A DNA stretch of 64,000 nucleotides from Pachypanchax playfairii (lineage: Eukaryota > Chordata > Actinopteri > Cyprinodontiformes > Aplocheilidae). Of the stretch, positions 54,939 to 64,000 are shown in pieces (the first letter of the stretch is position 1; each line of letters starts with the position of its first letter). The DNA is taken from NCBI GenBank assembly GCA_006937955.1, contig SSNP01000308.1, forward strand, positions 266,616-330,615. Direction: 5' to 3'. Position numbers and translations under genes: made by a program. The notes under the pieces were generated by a model. It had not been told where the DNA came from, did no database searches, and saw nothing but the letters and a program-made list of their open reading frames with translations.

Positions 54939-57900
54939 TTAACTGATGAGCTCTGGAAAGAATTCCTGTGTTGTACTCTGGTATTGTTTCCTCCTCATTT
55001 GTCGTTCAATCATCAAGTCAAACTCTTGCCTCTCTCTGATGGGAAAAAATAAAAGAAGTCAATAATCGTTCTGATTATTTAGATAAGATTTCACTCCCAT
55101 TATACACTTGCCTGTTACTGATACAGCGTCCTTTAAGGTACTTATCTTCTGCTGTTTTCACAGGAACATTGTCCACACCAGCAATGGCATAAATGATAGC
55201 CTGCAAAAAATAAAACGGTTATATATACACAACATATTATATATATTTATATAAAGGTGTGAGCTACAGATGAGTAAATGTTCTCAGTCACCTCAGGAAG
55301 AAGTACATCTAGAACAAACGGGACACGCTCCGTTGATTTCACCTCAGCTAAGCAAGGGGACTTGGCCACAGCTATAGTGTAGAGCTCATCCAGGTACCAG
55401 TAGACCTGATCCAGCTGCTGGTCATCTTCCAGGTATATGTTCACTACCCGTCTTCGATTTGTACGCAGAAAGGAGCGAAGCCATCGAGACTGCTGCTGCC
55501 CACTCATCACAGCCTGCAAGTACAATATTCAAACAGTGAAGGTTCTCAGATTATAAACAATATAAAACTGGCAACTGTATAAATAAAAGAATGCATGTAA
55601 TGACCCAAAACAAGATAGAGACCATTACACAGTTATAACCACCTGCTATGACTTTTTAAAGACACGTAAAACTAGCCTGACCAATCAGATCCTCCTGCAT
55701 TTTGCTCAAACGCAGAAGGGTCTGAAACCGGAGCCGCACCCGATCATTTCCGCATCAATTTTTAGGACGGACCAATTACATATCACCTTTGTTGTGCGTC
55801 ATCCTGAAAACACGGAACTAGCGTTTTCCACCTAGAGCACAACATTCAACATGGCGGACTCGGCTGTGGATGAAGTGTTTACTTCTGCGCTTGCTTGGGC
55901 CGGTCAAATACCTGAACCGAGTGTGCAATGACACCTCGTATTCGCAAGTTTTTGACACAAAAGCGACAACTGTCATTAATATTCGTCTTTTCTCCTCCAT
56001 TAAACATGGCTCTGTAGCTACCATTACGGCTCCACTCGCTAAACCTTTTGTTTTTGTTCCGCCTCGTGTGTATCCGCTTTAGCGTCACATATGTTGCGTC
56101 ACTTCCGGGTTTTTGTCATTGGTTCTCTCTCAACTGGCTAAGCCCGCCTTCGAAATTGAGAGACAGCGGTTCAGCTCCAGGTCCTCACGTCTTTGTAAAG
56201 TAATCTGTCAAAGACATGAGGGCCTGGTTGATCAGGTAACCGTAAAACATGAGTTACTGCTAGAGCTGGGCGGTATGGCAATATTTTCATAGTTTTTTCT
56301 AAATTGTATCGGTTTTACGGTATTTGATAGTATTTTAGCACATTTTTCTGTTCAATGCACAGCACCATGTTTTTGTAGCACAGACGCTTAAAAATATGAT
56401 CGCCAATAGGGGGCAGTAATTAAGTTGCTAGTATTACCGCTGAGGGTTACCGCAAACGAGGTCCGACCTTTTGAATCCAAAGAAATTCCATACTACAGAC
56501 GTGGCTCCTCTTTTTGGGATAAGTTGTTCTGGGTCAGCAGCCATCCTTCATTCAAAACTTTATTTTTCACATGTGGTCTTAGCATGTAGCACAAAAACAT
56601 GTTCCCACTGCCAACAATCCGAAAGTTGTCTTAGCTGTTCACCGGCATAGCGGTATGTGATCATGTCATAACCAAAATAAATACTAGTTTTCAGTACAAA
56701 CCGGTATACCGCCCAGCCCTAGTTACTATATTATCTCCTCACCTTTTAAATGAATATGTTGATGATCTGTCTATAAAGCTTAATGCATATAACACTGGTT
56801 GTATGATTGGAAGTTTTAAAGTAAATCATCTGATATTTGCAGATGATTTAGTTGTTTTTAGTCCTAGCAGCTCCGGTCTACAACAACTATTAAATGTCTG
56901 CTCTGATTATGGTTTTAACAACGATATTTTATACAACGCCAGTAAGAGTGCTGTGATGATTTGTTGAACAAAAGAAGATGTTACACTGAATTTCCCTGCC
57001 TATAAACTTTCTAATACTGAGCTTACTGTGTGTCATAAAATGAAATGTCTTGGTCATTTGATTAATGAAAAAATGACAGATGTTGATGACAGCGATGAGT
57101 TTTATATGCTCAGGCAAATATTCTTGCACGCAGGTTTTATTCATGTTCAGACAATGTTAAGATAATTTTATTCAAAACTTACTGTACTCCGCTTTACACT
57201 GCACACCTGTGGACCAAATAAGGCATCAAGCATGCAGAGGTTGCACGTGGCTTACAATGATGCCTTGCAGATTTTATTAAATCGACCATGGTGGTGCAGT
57301 GTGGGGATGTGCAGATCGATACTAAAAGATCAATACTTCCGATTCCAGCTTTTTATGTTTTGGAATCGATTATCTTATTAAAAAAAATAGGATATTTTAG
57401 TCCTTTTAAGTCAATTTGTAGTTTGTCATTAACTGGAAAATTTTATAAATCATGCTCAGTTGGTCGGAACTACTTCTTCTTCCGCCTAGCAAAGTGTGTG
57501 ATGGTCAGTATAAAAGCAGAAGGACGCTGAGTGGCGCTGCTCACCTGTATGTAACGTGTATGAAGACTGTTAGTTGTTCACTGATAGCATGTTATGTGCT
57601 TTTACACTGGCAGGATTTAGAGGAAGTCTGTGTGTACTATCAAAATAAAAGCACTAACTTCCATTCAAGAGTTACAGATGGTGTGTGGAATATTAACTTT
57701 CCTTCAACCAAATGGATGCAGTAACTCAGTGTTCCTGTCCTTAAAATTACTGAACCAACACGTTGAAACATTATAAAAATCATGAAATATTTAAAAATAA
57801 ATCATACGACAGAATATGAAAATGTCATGTTCAGAAGAGGAGAGGAGAGATAAGGTGCTGCGAGGGTGAAACAGACATCCCTCTTGAAATCCTTCAGGGA

Positions 57901-60900
57901 TCCAGGTAGGACAGAATGGAGTTATTGAGACTTTTTGCACCATTTCTAAATTGGGGAATTTGATTTAAATTCTCTGGTATATAGGTATTTATGTGTGGTA
58001 GTCAAATAAGAACAGCCACCCTAAATACACTCATTTTAAAATATAATTTTCCAAACAGAACATATTTTAGCAAAGTATCGTTATCAGATTGGTATTGCAG
58101 ATACTGGTCTGAAATTTACTTGGTATCGGATCGGAAAGAAAATTTGCACATCACTAGTGAAAAAGATCATTTTAACTCTCACCAGCATCAGACGAGGCAC
58201 TTTTAGATACCAGTCCCCAGTTTGGAGGTACTGGTACAGGCAGCTTTTTAAAATTTCCTAAAGGTTTTAGATGTCAAATTTACTTTAAAGCAGTACTGAA
58301 TAACTTTTCCGCAGCTGTGTCTAAGACGGCCATTGCTCGAACCGGTGTTCTGCAGAAATATGCTACCTGTTGTAGCTGTGCTACCAATTCCTTCTGCAGG
58401 AACACTAAATATGATGTTATTTTTACTTTCTTTACATTGTCAGAGCGACAGGCAAATGTTTAGACACACCCAGAGGAGAAGGACCCAACAATGGCCGCCA
58501 AGGACCCAGAGGGCTTTTATATAGAAAATATCAGAGAAGGATCATAAAAATTTGCTTAAATAATTAACAGGCACTCGCCATAAACAAGAACACTTCGAAT
58601 GAAATCTTGTGATAAAACAAGTTGTAAATTTGTACTATGGCTGCATTTGTCTTCAGGGCAGCATAAATCACAAGAACACCACTTTTGGCTGCGACCCAAA
58701 TTACTGAAGGTATTAAGTCTATTGTAAAGCCATCGGAGGCACACAGAGTGACGTCTAATATGAAGATTAACATGTTTTTTGATGAGTATTAGTATTGTTT
58801 CTGTTTTTCTCTCGACTAGCTAACAGAGGAAATCCCTGTATTCTACTATTGTTTTAAAGTTTCAAAATTTAGTAGTAATTTCTGGTAGATGTGTGGAAAC
58901 CAATCTTGGCTTTTACTCCAATCGCAGTCAGAAAGTTACACAAACAAAACTGATGGCTGCATTTTTAAGATGTTTCAGTGAAAACTTCAGCTTTGTTGAG
59001 CTCATCCTTGTAATATTTGTGTTACTCTGCTGCATGAATTCGATGTACATGTTGCAAAACATTTGAAAAGAAAGAACTGCTAAATCTACCATTTTCCTAC
59101 TGTCACTAAGATTCATGCCATTTTTGGTCAAAGCTAAAAGGATCCACCTCAGAAGGGCTGAAGGTTCCAGACCCTGGACTAGTGGGAGGAAGCCATCAAG
59201 CTCATTATCAGCCAAAGTCTACAAAGATACAATAGTTAATTAGTGCATGTTTCAAGGGCCTCGTTAGTGATGAACAACGTATGGACTGAAGAGGATTAAA
59301 TGAAGCAAATAAGACATTTGTTTTACAGGAAAACCATGTCAAACTACAACCTGCACACTGCTGCCTCTCCATTCCAAGACAACCAACTTCCAACCAGTTT
59401 GAAACTTTTTGCTTTCACCAAACTGTAATCCAGGATACGGTCCAGCTCTGGTCAGGTCGCTGCTGGACACGTCGCATGTTTCAAAGACCAGGAAAAAGAA
59501 TGAATCCTCACCAGAAGGTGTGGTTCCACCATGCGCTGCTTGACGATGAAATGTACGAGCTTCTCATTAGCACGGTTATGGGCTGCATGTGTCCGGTCTG
59601 GCAATAGCCTCTTTGAGCTGGTGCAGATCATTTCCTGCTCCTCACTGCAGCTGTCCTCCTTGTGATCATCGCACGGCTCCTCGGTTATCGAATCGCTGGT
59701 GATAGTCAGTCTGTCTGAGGGAGCCTGTGGATACTTCCTCCTCACCGGGTAACCTAGAGCAATTAAACACCAGCAGCTGTATGATGGTTTTAATATGCAT
59801 TAGTCTTATGTTTGATGATGTCATGTAATGAAGATACTTACTCATGTCATGCTTAAAATATTCAATAAAGGAGCCAGAAAATGAGCCGCACGCTTAAAAT
59901 GGAAGAAAAACAAATAAATGCATCATCAGAACTGCTAATAGAGAGTAAGTTTTATTTAAAGGTACAGTATGTAAGAAATCAGACCTTGTCGTCAAATCCA
60001 AGCCCCACAGTTCATGTAGAAAAAACCCCCAAAATGTTTGCTCTCAGCCACTCCCTCCCTCCCCCTTGAGTTTTCTACAGGGTCTGATGTTGAGCCTTGT
60101 TTTGTTTCTTTTGTATTTGTTCAATTTTTGGTAATATCTGAAGGTCTATTTGTTCAGCGTTGAGTTTTCCTAAGTGCATTTGAATGCCTCATCAGGTGCA
60201 GCTCGGCTGATCAGTTGGAAGGATGTGGTGGTTTCTTACTTTTTGCTGCTGGTCATTGTGGAATTCCAGCTGCTTGTGTTGAAGACTTGGCAGCCTTGCA
60301 GACTCACATGTGATTCGTTATGGAACCAGGAAGTCTGGACGTGTAAATAATGATTCTGGTCCAAGCTAGCTTTATTAAAATGACAGAAACTAGCGACCAC
60401 CCAGCCGGCTGAGATTGAGATCTGTTACAATGTGATTTTATTTTCAACATCGTGGGACATTAGACTGTTGTGTGAGTATTTACCTGTAAAATTCTTACAT
60501 ATTGTACCTTTAATTAAAATGAATGTAAACTACATTGTTTGATTGGTTTCTATTTGCTCAGGTGTTGATTGGACACCACTAACCAATCCGGATCCTGTAG
60601 TCCTCTATTAGTTCCAAGGACGAAGTGACAGCAGCATCATATGTTTCTTTGGCTTTATGCTGTGATCAAAAAATAAACATGAGAAAAATAATTAGTGAAA
60701 ACACTTAACACCTACATGAGATTATTTTAAACCCACTGTATTCTCACCATGAGCTCATCTGCTTCTTCACAATCAAAAGGTTTCAGGGATTTTAAGGCCA
60801 CGGCAAACCTTCAAAAACAAACAATAACTGAGTCAAACTAAAAGATTTCAGGTTTCGTGTTGTTGTAACATGACGTGCATCAATTTAAAACACATTTTAG

Positions 60901-62266
60901 TTCCTACCCTTTTGTTCCCATGAAGGCCATGTCAACAAATATGATACTGGCTTTTCTGTGTTTACGATTCACACTTTTTACCTGCAGAGAAAATATGAAT
61001 TCATAGATCCTCAAAATTTCAGTTTTAATTGGACATTAATTACTTTTAATAAAACGTGAACTCACCCACGCAGGCCAGAAAGGATAGTTTCTAAATTTGC
61101 ACCACACAAATGCTCCATCTGTGATCGATGGGGGCTCTAATAAACAAAACAGTTAGTAAATAAAAATAAAATACAGAAAATGTTTGACTCCATCTGATCT
61201 TTTCCGTTTCCTCTCACTTTTATCCATCTGCATTAAGAAACTTGGGAGTTCTTCCTCCTGCTCATCGTTTTCCTCATCTTCCTGGAAGGACAAAGATGGC
61301 AGCTGTTCTTCATAGTGACTCAGCTCTATGGACAGATCTGAGGACAGCAAAGACTCGTCTTGTTGACGAGGAGGTGGAGACAGAGTTAGAGATCATCACT
61401 GCGTTTACCTGATTTGTAGAGCAGCTGAATTTTCTAAAGAAGTCTTGAAATGATAAAATCACTCCGATTCATCTGAGATCGATTCTTAAAGTTTTACTCT
61501 TTCATTTTGAATGTAAAAAATGATGCAGACGTATAAAAACACCTTGTTCTGATGCATCAGGCTTCTGCAGCTCAAACCTCGGTCTTGAGCGTTTAACTGA
61601 CTGAGTCGTTTCCTCTTTTAAACGTTCGCTCTCAGCCTTCCGCGGTCGGCCACGCCGTCGCTTCGCTGCAGAACCGTTCACCTGCGTTTGTTCCTCAGCT
61701 TTGCTTCGTTTCACTCGTCTTGGTTTGGAAGAACTTCTCGTCTTTCTTTTGCTCTGAGACCTTAAGTTGGAGCGCGATGACGTGACCTTCAACATCTACA
61801 AAAATGTAAAAGAAGTTTATTACATGGAAGGTGTGGAAGTGGGTTTAAAATATAGAGAAACACATTTATCACACCTTTGACTTGGCGATGACTTTCGTAC
61901 GCTCGAGCTGCACCTCATCTGTTTGGGGAGAAACATCGTGGGAGCCGCGGACTGGCGTGGAAGTCAGGTGCACTGCTTGTACGTGTCCTCTTCTGCTTCT
62001 TTTTGGTGTAGATGGTAACAAAGGGGAGAAGTCATCTTTTAACTTAACATTTGATTTCTTTGCAGCAATGACGTTCTCTCTCAATGCCTCTTTTGTCTTT
62101 TTTGGTTTTCTTTGTGTCGTTTTACGACGTCCACCTAAAAAAAAAAAAAAAGGCCAAAAACAGTCAAACATAAGCCCAGTTAGAAAATCTTTGAGGAAGC
62201 ATCCATCCTCATCAGTATGAGTGAGAACAGACAGTTACCCTTCATTGTTTTGAGACCTGGTGTCAT
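54939..62266 (-). CDS. pwwp3a: PWWP-domain protein, MUM1/PWWP3A type, complete
   Basis: PWWP proteins bind methylated histone H3 and DNA; PWWP3A (MUM1/EXPAND1) promotes chromatin relaxation at DNA damage. Exons in transcript order: 62239-62266, 61875-62134, 61543-61795, 61218-61358, 61066-61136, 60908-60981, 60748-60808, 60584-60659, 59842-59892, 59512-59753, 55292-55513, 55112-55200, 54939-55035. Total 1665 nt, about 554 aa, in phase throughout; human is about 710 aa. An N-terminal basic region has an AT-hook-like KRRRGRPRK (exon 3). The PWWP core is GAFVWCKFRNYPFWPAW (exon 5). The C-terminal domain has LLPDRTHAAHNRANEKLVHF, SRWLRSFLRTNRRRVVNIYL and LDVLLPEAIIYAIAGVD. Exons 4 and 5 limits were chosen by phase and are the least certain. 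The intron after exon 12 begins with GC. PWWP3B cannot be excluded. Confidence 0.88.
55640..56160. repeat. Unassigned GC-rich repeat-like block in pwwp3a intron
   Basis: A GC-rich, sharply bounded block with ATGGCGGACTCGGCTGTGGA at 55850 and several short open frames. No paired inverted termini or target duplication could be found. It may be a MITE or a decayed gene fragment. Confidence 0.3.
56261..56721. mobile_element. hAT MITE related to the outer hAT at 38267
   Basis: Termini TAGAGCTGGGCGGTAT and ATACCGCCCAGCCCTA, flanked by GTTACTGC (56253-56260) and GTTACTAT (56722-56729), a 6-of-8 duplication. No coding capacity. The termini are nearly those of the 38267-40510 element. Confidence 0.75.
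56730..58290 (+). mobile_element. Non-LTR retrotransposon RT fragment, interrupted
   Basis: Reads SPHLLNEYVDDLSIKLNAYN, LIFADDLVVFSPSSSGLQQL, NVCSDYGF, KMKCLGHLINEKM and MQRLHVAYNDALQILLNRPW, the palm end and thumb of a LINE RT (FADD box near 56834). A stop follows AVMIC. The frame is cut at about 57290 and similar sequence (TLTSIRRGTFRYQSPVWRYW) appears to resume after 58158, so a later insertion split it. Confidence 0.65.
57293..58157. mobile_element. Possible hAT-like insertion in the LINE fragment
   Basis: The left side has GGGGATGTGCAGATCGATAC and the right side, inverted, GTGATGTGCAAATTTTC..GATACC. These imperfect termini resemble hAT ends. No clean 8-bp duplication was found, so the limits are approximate. 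Confidence 0.4.
58290..59500. other. pwwp3a intron 10, distal part
   Basis: Contains a 95-codon minus-strand frame (58928-59215, MADNELDGFLPLVQGLEPSA) whose start resembles wording from fish repeats. It is not needed by the gene model: exon 10 joins exon 11 in frame without it. No splice sites of good quality bound it. Confidence 0.35.
59960..60509. mobile_element. TTAA-flanked MITE in pwwp3a intron 8
   Basis: Ends AGGTACAGTATGTAAGAA and TTCTTACATATTGTACCT are inverted repeats (one mismatch), bordered by TTAA at 59956-59959 and 60510-60513. No transposase. A TTAA duplication suggests piggyBac-type mobilisation. Confidence 0.65.
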
Positions 62267-62298
62267 CCTCCCATGAGAACTGTGTATTTCAAGTTCAT
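62263..62298 (-). other. Upstream ORF overlapping the pwwp3a start
   Basis: Minus-strand ATG at 62298 opens an 11-codon frame (MNLKYTVLMGG). Its TGA (62263-62265) overlaps the pwwp3a ATG (62264-62266) as ATGA. It lies in the same exon leader (62267-62330), whose acceptor CAG is at 62331-62333. Confidence 0.6.
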
Positions 62299-62330
62299 TG
62301 GCTCACAGGTGGACCACTTCACAGATATAC

Positions 62331-63622
62331 CTGCACAAATCAAATATGAAATGAGATCAGAGCAGATGCCGTCATGGGAACGTGCACAGGGAGAAAACTG
62401 GAGAACTGAGGAGACCAACGGCTTGAAATTAACACAATCTTAAAAAAAAAAGTATAGTTATATAATATCTCAACAACAGAAATCTGGAAAAACAACAACA
62501 ATCTTTTTTTGTTTCATCAGGATGTGACAAGAAAAACTTTCTGGGATTCCTAAATTTAACAGCATTTAATTTCAACAAAGATTAGCTCCACGATGAGGTC
62601 TGAGAACTGGATTATCTACTGTTTACCAAACTAAAAGCTCCAATTAAGCTGTTGAGAGAGTTGGGATTTATTATTTTTTAACACATGCAGATTTCAGCTT
62701 TTATAGCACAGGAAACACTGATAGTGCAGGAAAGAGAGATAAACCCTCAGGCACCTGTGAGGACAGCCACTTGTAAGGTATCATACAGTTATGTATGAAA
62801 ATCACTGTTAATCAATAACTCAGTAAAGAACAACTGGATGTGTGTCCTCTGAAATTGAGGGCCACTGCAGGTGTGTTACATGCATGGAAATTACAGCGAT
62901 AATTTAAAGAAAACATCAGAATGTTGCAAAAATAAATCAATAAATCATGAGATTAATAACATGGTCCGCTGTGGTTTATCAGTATTAGTGCATGTGGGAT
63001 AAAAACAACAGCTGAACTCATTGGTTCACTCTCAGATCGCTTTCCTGCCAAAAACAACATCGAATAGTTCATTTAAAACACTTTATTTGACCAAAGATTA
63101 TAAATAGTATTTATCTTTAGATAATTCACCAGTCAGACGCATCACAGAGCTTATATGTGTTGGAATGAAATGCTAGAAAAGTTAAACTTCGCATGTCCAG
63201 ATAAAACCAGTAAAGAATGTTTTTTTTCTCATCTGAATAACTCCAACTACTGTTTCTGTATTTGCATAAAAACATCGTCTCTGTTAGTTTATTTCGACAA
63301 AACAAACAAACTATCTGATGTTAGACGTTAATAAAAACACTTTAACAAACAAGCTACGAATCGTAACATATAGATAAACCATCTGCAAATACATAAAGAT
63401 GTTTACTTGTGATAAAAAAAAAAAAAAAAAATATAAGGAGCATAAATGTCCCACTCGAGTTGAAGATTTTAAGGAAGCATTTCAAAACTCAACGCGGATC
63501 GACGACGCAGTTAAAAATAACGTTAAAAAGACTACAAGCAACGACTAGCTTCCACAAACAGCTGATGTAACTTTTACATTTAAATGCTTTTAAAGCGAGA
63601 AACGATGACAAACTGAACTCAC
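62331..63622 (-). other. pwwp3a first intron
   Basis: AT-rich intron between the inferred leader exon and the ATG exon, with an A run at 63414-63431. No repeat or RNA gene was recognised. Confidence 0.45.
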
Positions 63623-63720
63623 CTCATGAGTTTCGGACACTTGTTCACATAATCACGTGTTTCTTTCAAGCATCAGGCATCATTGTGCCTGAAAAACTCC
63701 CTGTTTCATAAAGGCTGCAG
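63623..63720 (-). promoter_or_regulatory. pwwp3a: pwwp3a 5' leader exon and promoter side
   Basis: A donor CATGAG|GTGAGTTC on the minus strand at 63622/63623 marks the end of a leader exon. The 3' limit is firm by consensus and the 5' end is a guess. An ATG in its last bases continues after splicing as a 10-codon uORF (MRYICEVVHL). Sequence upstream to 64000 holds no recognised exon. Confidence 0.45.
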
Positions 63721-64000
63721 ATCGTTAACTGAAGAAAATATCGATATTTATAAACAAATCAAATAATAAACATGGACAGAGAAAACCAACAAGGCGTCGC
63801 TGCTCATGTGAGGAAGAACGAATCGCGGGTTAATAAACACTTTTTAAGAGAAACCAGGCGCCCCCTGGTGGCACGGAGGGATAAAAGCATCTGTTACAAG
63901 AAATTTCATGCACTCTATGCCAGTTAGAAGATACATTCTGATACTAAAGCTTACCGACATTTGTCAGTTTTCATGAATATTTCACAACAATGAGCTGATG

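Noticed and set aside
58928..59215. 95-codon minus-strand frame as an extra pwwp3a exon
   Set aside because: The protein family runs directly from exon 10 to exon 11 in phase; the frame resembles repeat wording.

Overview
This is a 64 kb piece of a vertebrate nuclear genome, almost certainly a ray-finned (teleost) fish. The genes are intron-rich with GT-AG introns. The interspersed repeats are a typical fish mixture: Tc1/mariner, several hAT elements, a Penelope-like element, RTE-like and L2-like LINE relics, TTAA-flanked MITEs and long CA/GT arrays. No bacterial-type operons, CRISPR arrays or retroviral genes were seen. The species cannot be named from this window.

Layout. (1) 1289-2813 (+): the last four coding exons of a Frizzled-3 receptor (fzd3), with a long 3' UTR ending near an AATAAA at 4863. 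(2) 5689-20215 (-): a complete kinesin-3-type motor gene, best matched to kif28, in 25 exons encoding about 957 aa (motor, FHA, coiled coil). Its middle eight exons (13-20) occur twice, as two apparently identical ~2.0 kb blocks separated by a 10-N gap. This looks like an assembly false duplication. (3) 22578-47535 (-): a complete ahctf1 (ELYS) gene in 38 coding exons, about 2439 aa, whose introns hold most of the mobile elements. (4) 47.5-54.9 kb: a gene-poor interval with the ahctf1 upstream region and an L2-like LINE relic. (5) 54939-62266 (-): a complete PWWP-domain gene of the MUM1/PWWP3A type, 13 coding exons, about 554 aa, with an inferred 5' UTR exon at about 63.6-63.7 kb. fzd3 and kif28 converge; kif28, ahctf1 and the PWWP gene all lie on the minus strand.

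Exon boundaries were derived by hand from splice consensus and reading-frame phase. All 38 ahctf1, 25 kif28, 13 pwwp3 and 4 fzd3 exons join in frame without an internal stop. The genes do not form one pathway: Wnt receptor, microtubule motor, nuclear-pore and chromatin assembly factor, and chromatin/DNA-damage reader. I found no clearly new multigene system. The most notable structures are a hammerhead-ribozyme-like motif at the 3' end of the Penelope-like element, a 17-bp minisatellite with a perfect 459-bp higher-order repeat, one hAT nested in another with both target duplications visible, a Tc1-like relic with DD36E rather than DD34E spacing, a tetranucleotide microsatellite that itself forms a 3' splice site, and the false duplication.
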